Assembly: GCF_001905445.1 (NCBI RefSeq)
Contig: NZ_LIVQ01000004.1
Location: forward strand, 377,462-441,461
Length of the DNA stretch: 64,000 bases
Direction of reading: 5' to 3'
Source of the DNA: Streptomyces sp. CB00455
Lineage (GTDB): Bacteria; Actinomycetota; Actinomycetes; Streptomycetales; Streptomycetaceae
Shown: one piece after another, positions 43,364-51,347 of the stretch
Numbering within the stretch: position 1 is the stretch's first letter
Layout of the letters: each line of letters opens with the position of its first letter
Notes under the pieces: generated by a model
Databases searched by the model: none
What the model was told of the DNA's origin: nothing
Seen by the model: only the letters and a program-made list of their open reading frames with translations
Program-made: the position numbers and the translations under genes

Positions 43364-43420
43364 TTGCCGGGGCTGCGACCCGGGCCCCGCGCCTCAAGCG
43401 CCGGCGGGGCTGGAGGGGGT
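43364..43420. repeat. Streptomycete intergenic repeat, copy B
   Basis: 57 bp, same orientation as copy A with a few changes in the CCCCAGACCCC part (CGACCCGGGCCCC here). A degenerate third copy is at 5389-5437. Confidence 0.85.
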
Positions 43421-43529
43421 TGCCGTTGGGTGGAGTGGGGGCGGGGCCCGGCTGGAGAGGGGCTGCCGTCGGGGGGAGTTGGGGCGTGGAGGGTGGTGTC
43501 GCCGCGTGGGGGCGTGCCGGAAGGGGGTG

Positions 43530-44345
43530 TCAGTCGGTGGTGAGGGCGTCCAGGGCCGTCGTCAGGCGAGCCAGGGCTTGGGCCGTTTCGGTGAAGGCGG
43601 TGTCGCCTAGTTGTTCCGCGAGGCGGGTGGCGAGGGCGGCGTGGTCCGGAGTGATGCGCGCCACCGCCGCGCGGCCCGCATCCGTCGGGCGGAGCAGCTT
43701 CGCCCGGCGGTGCGCCGGATTCGGAACGTACTCCGCCAGCCCCTTCGCGGCGAGCAGGTCCGCGATGCGCTGGACGCTCTGCCGGGTGATCCCCATGGTT
43801 CGCGCGATGCCCGCCACGGGCAGCGGCTGCGGCAGCACCGCGCCCAGCACCTGCCAGGAGGCGGCCGTCAGTCCGGCCGGCCGCGCCAGTTCCTCCGCGA
43901 TGGAGAGGAACTGGCCGTTCAGCCGGAACACCCCGAGTGCGGTCCTGCTCAGCAGATCCTGCCGCTCCCGGACCGACCGCCCCTGTGCCCGGCTCTCCGC
44001 CGCCCCGTCAGTCTCCGATCGCCTCTGCGCCGGGCCTTCCGCCGGCCCGTCGGTCTCCGACCGGCTCTCCGCCGGAATTTCCGCCGGCCCGTCGATCTCT
44101 GCCCGGCTCTCCGCCGGGCGCTTCATCGGCCCGTCAGTCTCCGACCGCCCCTGCGCCCCGCCCTCCGTCGGCCCGTCAGTCTCCGATCGCCCCTGTGACC
44201 GACCCTCCGCCGACCCGGCACTGTCCGACCGTCCCCGCGCCGGAGCCCCCGCCGAGCCCTCCGGAGCCGGACTCGTCACCGGCCCCGTCGCCGGCTGCGC
44301 CGAGCCCTCCGGACCCGGACCCGTCGCCGGCTGCGGATCACGCAT
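43530..44345 (-). CDS. MarR-family regulator with a tandem-repeat N-terminal extension
   Basis: 271 residues, about 120 more than a normal MarR. The C-terminal ~145 residues are the winged helix (LTAASWQVLGAVLPQPLPVA, MGITRQSVQRIADLLAAKGL, the NPAHRRAKLLRPT wing). Residues ~38-121 are six imperfect 14-residue repeats of GRSETDGPAEGPAQ type. The ATG lies within the last codons of the upstream DJ-1 gene (8-nt overlap), which supports the long form. Internal Met74 is a possible shorter start. Confidence 0.8.
   Translation of the reverse strand: MRDPQPATGPGPEGSAQPATGPVTSPAPEGSAGAPARGRSDSAGSAEGRSQGRSETDGPTEGGAQGRSETDGPMKRPAESRAEIDGPAEIPAESRSETDGPAEGPAQRRSETDGAAESRAQGRSVRERQDLLSRTALGVFRLNGQFLSIAEELARPAGLTAASWQVLGAVLPQPLPVAGIARTMGITRQSVQRIADLLAAKGLAEYVPNPAHRRAKLLRPTDAGRAAVARITPDHAALATRLAEQLGDTAFTETAQALARLTTALDALTTD
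43982..44234. repeat. Six 42-bp imperfect tandem repeats (MarR N-terminus)
   Basis: Period 42 bp, encoding the 14-residue Ser-Glu-Thr-Asp-Gly-Pro block six times with drift between copies. All copies stay in frame. Confidence 0.85.
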
Positions 44346-44967
44346 GGCCCGCCTCCGCCGCGGCCATCAGGACCGGGAACGCGCTCGCGTCCGAGTCGTG
44401 GAACAGGCGGTACCAGGCGTCCAGCACCTCCGGGCCGTACACGCCCAGCCGCGCGAAGACCTCGCGGGCGAAGGCCACCGGTTCCGTCGGGCCGGCCGTG
44501 ATCAGGTCGCCGTCCGTGACCGCGTCGGCCTCGACATAGCGCCCCGCGCCCGCGTAGCCCGGCTGCTGCGCCAGGTAGAGCGAGGCCGCGCTGGTGTGGG
44601 CGCGGGCGTCCAGCAGGCCCGCCCGGGCCAGACCGGCCGTGGCTCCGCAGATCGCCGCGACCGGGACTCCGGCCTCCAGGAACTCCCCGGCCTTCGCCGC
44701 GAACGGCGCCAGCTCCTCGCCCGTGTCCCACAGCGAAGCCCCGGTGAGGATCAGCAGGGAGGAGTCTTCGGGCCGCAGACCGGCCAGGGCCAGGTCGGGC
44801 TGGATGCGGAGACCGCCCATCGTGGTGACCGGCTGCTCCGCGGCGAAGCCGACCGTGCGGATCCGGTGCCCGCGCTGGGTCAGATGGGCGGTGGTGTGGC
44901 CGGTCTCCCAGTCCGCGTACGTGTCGTAGACGGCGAGATGGACGGGCTTGCGCGGGGTCCCGCTCAT
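44338..44967 (-). CDS. DJ-1/PfpI family protein
   Basis: 209 residues from ATG 44967, chosen because GGAGG sits 8 nt upstream; an in-frame ATG at 45006 lacks one. Class I glutamine-amidotransferase-like fold with nucleophile elbow VAAICGATAGLARAG (Cys) and the early acidic residue in YDTYADWETGH. Members are peptidases, deglycases or chaperones. Coupled by an 8-nt overlap to the MarR gene, which likely regulates this operon. Confidence 0.85.
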   Translation of the reverse strand: MSGTPRKPVHLAVYDTYADWETGHTTAHLTQRGHRIRTVGFAAEQPVTTMGGLRIQPDLALAGLRPEDSSLLILTGASLWDTGEELAPFAAKAGEFLEAGVPVAAICGATAGLARAGLLDARAHTSAASLYLAQQPGYAGAGRYVEADAVTDGDLITAGPTEPVAFAREVFARLGVYGPEVLDAWYRLFHDSDASAFPVLMAAAEAGHA

Positions 44968-45252
44968 GCTGATCGCCTCCGGCGTGGCTCCGTGCCGAGC
45001 CTTCATTGCGTCGATCGTCTGGTGCGCGGTGGCCTCGTGCGAGCGATACCACTGCGCCGCTCCGTGTCGGGCCGGGCGGCCCGTTCCCCGCCGGCCGTGT
45101 GCCAGTACCTATGACAGTAGGCTGACGTGACGACAGCATGCTGTCAAGGGCGCGGATCGCCGACGATGGCCGACATGTTGCCGAGACCGGCCCCCCACCC
45201 CCATACAGTCCGCCGATGTCCCTCCCCACCTGCGCACTTCTAGCGTGTCGCC

Positions 45253-46614
45253 ATGACCCCTCATGTCACCCCGCACACCCTCGCCGCAGTGAAGGACGCC
45301 GACCGCCGGCACGTCTTCCACTCCTGGTCCGCCCAGGCCCTGATCGACCCCCTCGCCGTGGCCGGGGCCGAAGGGTCGTACTTCTGGGACTACGACGGCA
45401 AGCGCTACCTGGACTTCTCCTCCCAGCTGGTCAACACCAACATCGGCCACCAGCACCCCAAGGTCGTGGCCGCCATTCAGGAGCAGGCCGCCCGGCTCTG
45501 CACCCTCGCGCCCGGCTTCGCCGTCGACGTCCGCTCCGAGGCCGCGCGCCTCATCGCCGAGCGGACCCCCGGCGACCTGGACAAGATCTTCTTCACCAAC
45601 GGCGGCGCCGAGGCAGTCGAGAACGCCGTCCGCATGGCCCGGCTGCACACCGGCCGGCAGAAGGTGCTGTCCACCTACCGCTCCTACCACGGCGCCACCG
45701 CCGCCGCGATCAACCTCACCGGCGACCCGCGCCGCTGGCCCTCCGACACGGCAGCCGCCGGCGTGGTCCACTTCTGGGGGCCCTACCTCTACCGTTCCGC
45801 CTTCCACGCCTCCTCCGAGGCCGAGGAGTGCGCCCGCGCCCTCGCCCACCTCGCCGACACCATCGCCTTCGAGGGACCGCAGACCATCGCGGCCGTCATC
45901 CTGGAGAGCGTCCCCGGCACCGCCGGGATCATGACTCCGCCCCCCGGCTATCTGGCCGGCGTGCGCGAGCTGTGCGACCGCCACGGCATCGTCTTCATCC
46001 TCGACGAGGTCATGTCGGGCTTCGGCCGCACCGGCCGGTGGTTCGCCGCAGACCACTGGGGCGTGACCCCCGACCTGATCACCTTCGCCAAGGGCGTGAA
46101 CAGCGGTTACGTGCCGCTCGGCGGCGTCGCCATCTCCGCCGCCATCGCCGAGACCTTCGCCACGCGCCCCTACCCTGGCGGACTGACGTACTCGGGCCAC
46201 CCCCTCGCCTGCGCCGCCGCCGTCGCGACGATCAACGCGATGGAGGAGGAGGGCATCGTCGGGCACGCCGCCCACCTGGGCGAGAACGTGATCGGACCGG
46301 CGCTCGCCGAGATCGCCGCGCGCCACCCCTCCGTCGGCGAGGTCCGGGGCCTGGGCACCTTCTGGGCGCTGGAGCTCGTACGGGACGCGGAGACGCGCGA
46401 GCCGCTCGTCCCGTACAACGCCGCCGGCGCGGACAACGCGCCGATGGCCGAATTCGCGGCCGCCTGCAAGACCTCCGGTCTGTGGCCCTTCGTCAACATG
46501 AACCGCACCCACGTCGTGCCGCCGTGCACCATCACGGAAACGGAGGCGAAGGAGGGGCTGGCCCTGCTGGACGAGGCGCTGACGGTCGCGGACCGCCACA
46601 CCACCGCCGGATAG
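45253..46614 (+). CDS. Class III (omega) aminotransferase
   Basis: 453 residues. Fold-type I subgroup III: YFWDYDGKRYLDFSSQLVN, FFTNGGAEAVENAVRMAR, ILDEVMSGFGRTGRW with the PLP Asp, and LITFAKGVNSGYVPLGGV with the PLP lysine. Closest by pattern to beta-alanine/taurine-pyruvate transaminases. A GntR/FCD regulator follows on the same strand and may respond to its substrate. Divergent from the DJ-1/MarR pair across 285 bp that hold no other gene. Confidence 0.87.
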   Translation: MTPHVTPHTLAAVKDADRRHVFHSWSAQALIDPLAVAGAEGSYFWDYDGKRYLDFSSQLVNTNIGHQHPKVVAAIQEQAARLCTLAPGFAVDVRSEAARLIAERTPGDLDKIFFTNGGAEAVENAVRMARLHTGRQKVLSTYRSYHGATAAAINLTGDPRRWPSDTAAAGVVHFWGPYLYRSAFHASSEAEECARALAHLADTIAFEGPQTIAAVILESVPGTAGIMTPPPGYLAGVRELCDRHGIVFILDEVMSGFGRTGRWFAADHWGVTPDLITFAKGVNSGYVPLGGVAISAAIAETFATRPYPGGLTYSGHPLACAAAVATINAMEEEGIVGHAAHLGENVIGPALAEIAARHPSVGEVRGLGTFWALELVRDAETREPLVPYNAAGADNAPMAEFAAACKTSGLWPFVNMNRTHVVPPCTITETEAKEGLALLDEALTVADRHTTAG

Positions 46615-46650
46615 CCGCCGCGACGCCCTCGCGCACCCGCCGCCGGCGCC

Positions 46651-46716
46651 GCACCGCGCGCGGACCCGCTCCCGCGTGCGGGCGCACCGCGCGCGGACCC
46701 GCTCCCGCGTGCGGGC
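46651..46716. repeat. Perfect 33-bp tandem duplication
   Basis: Two identical 33-bp units, 46651-46683 and 46684-46716, in the noncoding gap after the class III aminotransferase. A recent duplication, since no base differs. Confidence 0.95.
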
Positions 46717-46847
46717 GCGCTGCGACCGGTGCCCCGTTCACGTCCGCATAACGGGTCGCACATCCGCATACCGCTCGCCGACCGATCTTTTTCGGCCTCG
46801 CTGCCTGGCCTAAGGTGTCCGGAGTCCTACAGAGGAGACGGACCCCT

Positions 46848-47531
46848 ATGCCAGGCAGCGGCGCTGTCACCCGCAACACACTTCGCCAGCAGATCGCCGA
46901 CGCGCTGCGTGACGAGGTGCTCGCGGGACGCCTGCCGCCGGGGACCGAGTTCACCGTCAAGCAGATCGCCGAGCAGTACGAGGTCTCCGCTACCCCGGTC
47001 CGCGAAGCGCTCGTGGACCTCTCCGCCCAGGGCCTGCTCGAACTGGTCCAGCACCGGGGTTTCCGCGTGCGGATCTTCTCCGTTGACGACTTCCGCGGAA
47101 TGATCGAGGCCCGCGCGCTGGTCGTGGACGGGATCTTCCGCAGGCTCGCGGAGCGCGGCGCCCCCGCCGGCACCGGCGAGATGCTGGTCTCGGTGCGCCG
47201 CCGGGCCGAGGAGGCGCGGCGGGCCGCGCAGAGCGGTTCGCTGGAAGTGCTGATCGGCTACGACCTGCGCTTCTGGCGCGAACTGGGCGGGCTGGTCGGC
47301 AACACCTACATCTCCGAGTTCCTGCACCGCATCCGGGTGCAGTGCTGGGTCTTCGCCGTGCCCCACCTCCAGCGCGAGCCGCAGCTGCACGCGGCGCTGT
47401 GGGACGGGCACAGCGACCTGGTGGAGGCGGTGACGCTCGCCGACGGCGAGGCGGTGCGGCGCATCGTCCGGGGCTACAACCAGCACGGCCTGGACTGGGC
47501 CGCCCGGCTCCCGGTCCTGCCCCCGAAGTAG
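46848..47531 (+). CDS. GntR-family regulator (FCD subfamily)
   Basis: 227 residues. N-terminal winged helix RNTLRQQIADALRDEVLAGR with LPPGTEFTVKQIAEQYEVSA and TPVREALVDLSAQGLLEL; C-terminal helical FCD ligand domain with the Arg and His positions in FLHRIRVQCW and GHSDLVEAV. ATG 46848 has AGAGGAGA upstream. It may control the adjacent aminotransferase gene. Confidence 0.88.
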   Translation: MPGSGAVTRNTLRQQIADALRDEVLAGRLPPGTEFTVKQIAEQYEVSATPVREALVDLSAQGLLELVQHRGFRVRIFSVDDFRGMIEARALVVDGIFRRLAERGAPAGTGEMLVSVRRRAEEARRAAQSGSLEVLIGYDLRFWRELGGLVGNTYISEFLHRIRVQCWVFAVPHLQREPQLHAALWDGHSDLVEAVTLADGEAVRRIVRGYNQHGLDWAARLPVLPPK

Positions 47532-47728
47532 CGCCGGGCCCGGCGGGACGTCGACGACAGGGCGGCCCCAGGGGTGTCCTGCCGGCAGGTCCGTCCCCGG
47601 GGCTGATCCGGCCGGATCGGCGCGGCATCCCGCGGGGGCGCCCGGCCCAGGTTCTGCGGAGCCCTTCGCGCAGGGTGTTCGGCGCACTACGCTGGCCCGA
47701 TAGGCGACAACGACCGATCGGAGCCCGA

Positions 47729-48379
47729 GTGGCCTGTGACCTGTGGCTGGTCCCCCTTGTCGACGTGCTGTGCCACAGCCCCGACAACCCCTTCGCGGAA
47801 GAGATCGCCTCGTACGACAGGGCGCTGGGCGAGGCCGGGCTGCCGTCCGTGCCCGTGTTCGCCTACATGCCGGGGCTCAGCGGGGACGTCGCCCCCGTCG
47901 CCGGTTTCGACTACGACGCCCTGCATTTCCTGCGGCGGGCCTACCTGCTGCAGATCTGCGGTCTGCCGGTGACGCCGGTGGACGAGCTGGGCGGGGACTA
48001 CGAACAGCTGCTGGAGATGTTCGAGCCCACCGCGCAGCAGTCGCACCTGGTGTGGCACTACGACCACGCCGGGGCCTACGTCCCGGTGGACTTCCGCGCT
48101 CCGCTGGCCAACGAGGAGCTGTTGGCCGGCGGTGGACCGCTCGGGTCAGCGCAGGGCCTGCTGAGGGAGCTGGCGTTCGTGGGGCCCGCCATCGGGATAG
48201 ACCCGGGCAACCCGCCCGCGGCGCCCGCTCCGCCCGGCCGGCCGACGTCGCTGGAGGAGCCCGCGGGGCCGATCCCGTACGACAACAGCCCCTTCGCCCG
48301 GGAGCGGCACGTCTGGCTCGGCCTGCACGCGGCGGCGACCCGCAGCCTCGGCCAGGGCTCGATGATCATTTTCAGCTGA
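47729..48379 (+). CDS. Conserved hypothetical protein
   Basis: 216 residues from GTG 47729 (GGAG 6 nt upstream); the frame is open upstream through the GntR gene but that part is noncoding. CDLWLVPLVDVLCHSPDNPF at the start and HYDHAGAYVPVDFRAPL in the middle look like a conserved soluble actinomycete protein; the end RHVWLGLHAAATRSLGQGSM is also ordered. I do not recognise a family, catalytic motif, signal peptide or membrane segment. Confidence 0.65.
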   Translation: MACDLWLVPLVDVLCHSPDNPFAEEIASYDRALGEAGLPSVPVFAYMPGLSGDVAPVAGFDYDALHFLRRAYLLQICGLPVTPVDELGGDYEQLLEMFEPTAQQSHLVWHYDHAGAYVPVDFRAPLANEELLAGGGPLGSAQGLLRELAFVGPAIGIDPGNPPAAPAPPGRPTSLEEPAGPIPYDNSPFARERHVWLGLHAAATRSLGQGSMIIFS

Positions 48380-48521
48380 CCGGGCGCGGTGGGGCGGAGT
48401 GGCCGATCCGGTGGCTCCGCCCCCACCCCCGGCCACGCTCCCGGCGCCTGGCGCCCGGCCCCGCCCCCGGACCCGGCCTCGCCGCCCCCCGCCGCCCCGG
48501 CCCCCGTTCCCGACCGCCAGA

Positions 48522-49277
48522 TCAGCGCGGCTGCTCCGGCGGCCGCTGGCGCGGCATGTTCGGACGGGTGCCCGGGGGCATCGGGAAACGGGCCGGCGGA
48601 ACGCTCGCGTCCGCGCGGGAGCCGGCCATGCCCAGGGACTGCATCACCAGCGGCGTCGGCCCGGCCCGGAATTCCACCATCCAGTCCGCCGTCTCCGCGC
48701 GCACCAGCTCGGTGACGTCCTCCGAGAAGCGGCGCAGTACGGTCAGACACCGCTCGGCGGCCTCGCTGGCCGTGCCCTCGGTGGGCCCCAGTACTTCCCG
48801 TACGTTCTCCGACGCCCAGTCGAACTGCAGCGTCTGGAGCCGGCGCTGCACCGCCTGCGCCGTCGCGACGTCCCGCATCCACCCCGAGGTCAGCCCGAAG
48901 AACCGGTCGCAGGCCAGCGCCGCCGCGCCCAGCAGCAACGCGAGGTACCCGTACGCCGACGCGCCCGGCACCGAGCCCGTCAGTTCCAGCAGCGGCATCG
49001 CGGCGCCGGTGACGGCGCCCAGGGCCGCCGCGGCGCGCAGCACGCGCGCGCCCCGGCGCTTCCAGGCCCGGTCGGACAGGTACCACTCGGCGGTGCGCAG
49101 CGCGTCGTCCTCGACCCGGCGGTAGAGCTCGTCGAGCCGCTCGGCGGGCTCGCCCCAGTCCCCGAGGGGGAAGGGCATGCCGGTCAGATCGCCCGCCGCC
49201 ATGGCCCCGCCGCCCTCCTCCCGGGGCTCCCGGGGATCCCGGGGTGGCCCCTCGGGCTGCATCTCCGGCTGGCTCAC
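48522..49277 (-). CDS. SLATT-domain two-helix membrane protein
   Basis: 251 residues from GTG 49277 (GAGGGAG 8 nt upstream). After ~50 acidic/Pro-rich residues come RTAEWYLSDRAWKRRGARVL, two membrane helices, ALACDRFFGLTSGWMRDVAT and LQTLQFDWASENVRE, the arrangement of SLATT proteins. SLATT domains are predicted pore-forming partners of nucleotide-sensing defence systems; here no SMODS, LOG or nuclease gene is adjacent, so it is an orphan. C-terminus is Pro/Arg-rich. Confidence 0.75.
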   Translation of the reverse strand: MSQPEMQPEGPPRDPREPREEGGGAMAAGDLTGMPFPLGDWGEPAERLDELYRRVEDDALRTAEWYLSDRAWKRRGARVLRAAAALGAVTGAAMPLLELTGSVPGASAYGYLALLLGAAALACDRFFGLTSGWMRDVATAQAVQRRLQTLQFDWASENVREVLGPTEGTASEAAERCLTVLRRFSEDVTELVRAETADWMVEFRAGPTPLVMQSLGMAGSRADASVPPARFPMPPGTRPNMPRQRPPEQPR

Positions 49278-49532
49278 CCGGCACTCCCTCTGCCTGCGCT
49301 GACGTGTGGTGGTGCGCGTGTGCGCAATGGTGCGCATGCTCTTCCTACCTTCGAATGACACGCGATGGACGACGAATCCCGGGATTTCCGCCCGCAAGGA
49401 CGTCTCCATCAGGTACGCGTACGCCTGGTCCTTCACTCGAAAGAGTTGGTCCTCACGGCGTAGGGCGCAGCGCGCGGGGAGCACGTAGGCTCGGATTGAC
49501 CAAGCGTCCCGACGGTACGGAGTGAGTGACCT

Positions 49533-49877
49533 GTGATTTCCGGTGGTGGCCAGCCCAACATGCAGCAGCTGCTCCAGCAGGCCCAGAAGATGCAGCAGGA
49601 CCTCGCCGCGGCCCAGGAAGAGCTGGCCCAGGCAGAGGTCGAGGGTCAGGCCGGAGGCGGCCTGGTCAAGGCGACGGTCACCGGTTCCGGTGAACTGCGC
49701 GCCCTGGTGATCGACCCGAAGGCCGTGGATCCCGCGGACACCGAGACGCTCGCCGACCTGGTGGTCGCCGCGGTCCAGGCGGCCCACGAGAACGCCCAGG
49801 CGCTCCAGCAGCAGAAGCTGGGCCCGCTGGCGCAGGGCCTGGGCGGCGGCAGCGGCATCCCAGGGCTCCCGTTCTAG
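49533..49877 (+). CDS. YbaB/EbfC nucleoid-associated protein
   Basis: 114 residues. MQQLLQQAQKMQQDLAAAQE coiled helix, then GLVKATVTGSGELRALVIDP beta-hairpin and a C-terminal helix, the hallmark of YbaB dimers that bind DNA. The N-terminal Met/Gln-rich part and the Gly/Pro end are typical. GTG start. Upstream of recR, as in most bacteria, although dnaX is not next to it here. Confidence 0.92.
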   Translation: MISGGGQPNMQQLLQQAQKMQQDLAAAQEELAQAEVEGQAGGGLVKATVTGSGELRALVIDPKAVDPADTETLADLVVAAVQAAHENAQALQQQKLGPLAQGLGGGSGIPGLPF

Positions 49878-49986
49878 TACCCCGAGCTCCCGCAGTACCC
49901 GCAGTAGCGAAGCAGTACCGGCAGTATCCGCACCACCCCGGGTACTGCTCCCGCCCCTCCCGCAGGAAACGAAAGAAGGCAGTCCG

Positions 49987-50586
49987 TTGTACGAAGGCGT
50001 GGTCCAGGACCTGATCGACGAATTGGGCAGGCTGCCCGGCGTCGGGCCCAAGAGCGCGCAGCGGATCGCCTTCCACATCCTCCAGGCCGAACCCACCGAC
50101 GTCCGCCGCCTCGCGCACGCGCTGCTGGAGGTCAAGGACAAGGTCCGCTTCTGTGCGGTCTGCGGGAACGTGGCGCAGGAGGAGCGGTGCGGGATCTGCC
50201 GTGATCCGCGCCGCGACACCACGGTCATCTGTGTCGTGGAGGAGCCGAAGGACGTGGTGGCGATCGAGCGCACCCGCGAGTTCCGGGGCAAGTACCACGT
50301 CCTCGGCGGCGCGATCAGCCCGATCGAGGGCGTGGGCCCCGACGACCTGCGCATCCGCGAGCTGCTGACGCGCCTGGCGGACGGCGAGGTGACCGAGCTG
50401 ATCCTGGCCACCGACCCGAACCTGGAGGGCGAGGCGACCGCCACCTATCTCGCCCGCATGATCAAGCCCATGGGCCTGAAGGTCACCCGCCTGGCCAGCG
50501 GGCTCCCCGTCGGGGGAGATCTGGAGTACGCGGACGAGGTCACGCTGGGGCGGGCCTTTGAAGGAAGGCGACTTCTCGATGTCTGA
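49987..50586 (+). CDS. recR: Recombination mediator RecR
   Basis: 199 residues. Acts with RecF/RecO to load RecA at gaps. Helix-hairpin-helix LIDELGRLPGVGPKSAQRIA, zinc finger CAVCGNVAQEERCGIC, then the Toprim domain (VVEEPKDVVAIERT, ATDPNLEGEATATYLA). The start is an uncommon TTG at 49987, fixed because homology begins there; GAAGG lies ~8 nt upstream. Overlaps the DUF5063 gene by 8 nt. Confidence 0.96.
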   Translation: MYEGVVQDLIDELGRLPGVGPKSAQRIAFHILQAEPTDVRRLAHALLEVKDKVRFCAVCGNVAQEERCGICRDPRRDTTVICVVEEPKDVVAIERTREFRGKYHVLGGAISPIEGVGPDDLRIRELLTRLADGEVTELILATDPNLEGEATATYLARMIKPMGLKVTRLASGLPVGGDLEYADEVTLGRAFEGRRLLDV

Positions 50587-51226
50587 CGCAACGCTGCACG
50601 CCTTGGCCCAGGATCCGGATGACTTCGCCGTCCAGATCGCGGACCAGATCGATTCGTTCATCGTCGCGGTCACCGAGGTGGCCAAGGGCGAGGATCCGGA
50701 CAGCGCCGTGCCCTTCCTCCTCCTGGAGGTCTCCCAGCTGCTGCTCGCGGGCGGCCGGCTGGGGGCGTACCAGGACGTGCTGCCCGACGAGCGCTACGAG
50801 CCCGATCTCGGCCCGGAGCCGGATGTGGACGACCTGCGCGAGCGGTTCGCCCTCATGCTGGAGCCGGTCGACGTGTACTCCGAGGTCTTCGACCCGTACG
50901 AGCCGCGCAAGACCCCGGTGGCGCACCGGATCTCCGACGACCTGGCCGACGTGGTGGCCGATCTGCGGCACGGGCTGGCTCACTACCGGGCGGGGCGGAC
51001 CACCGAGGCGCTGTGGTGGTGGCAGTTCTCGTACTTCACCAACTGGGGTCCGACCGCCTCGGCGACCCTGCGCGCCCTGCAGTCGTTGGTGGCCCACGTA
51101 CGCCTGGACCAGCCGCTGGCCGCCCTGGACGGGCTGGACACGGACGAGGACCTGACCGAGGACGACCTCGCGGAGCAGGCCGGTCGGGTCATGGCCGAGG
51201 AACTGGGCGGACTGGGCCGCAGGTGA
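50579..51226 (+). CDS. DUF5063 family protein
   Basis: 215 residues. Helical protein with FLLLEVSQLLLAGGRLGAYQ and ALWWWQFSYFTNWGPTASAT as the recognisable blocks of this actinobacterial family, which is regularly found next to recR. Function unknown. The ATG at 50579 lies inside recR, so translation is coupled. Confidence 0.8.
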   Translation: MSDATLHALAQDPDDFAVQIADQIDSFIVAVTEVAKGEDPDSAVPFLLLEVSQLLLAGGRLGAYQDVLPDERYEPDLGPEPDVDDLRERFALMLEPVDVYSEVFDPYEPRKTPVAHRISDDLADVVADLRHGLAHYRAGRTTEALWWWQFSYFTNWGPTASATLRALQSLVAHVRLDQPLAALDGLDTDEDLTEDDLAEQAGRVMAEELGGLGRR

Positions 51227-51347
51227 GGGGCCCGGCGAGGGAACGGATCCATTGATCCTTTCGTCTCATGATGTGGCACGGAGCGGCCGGATCGCGGCTG
51301 CTCGTTAGACTGCACCCGCAATGAGACGGACTGATCGAGGAGCGCAC

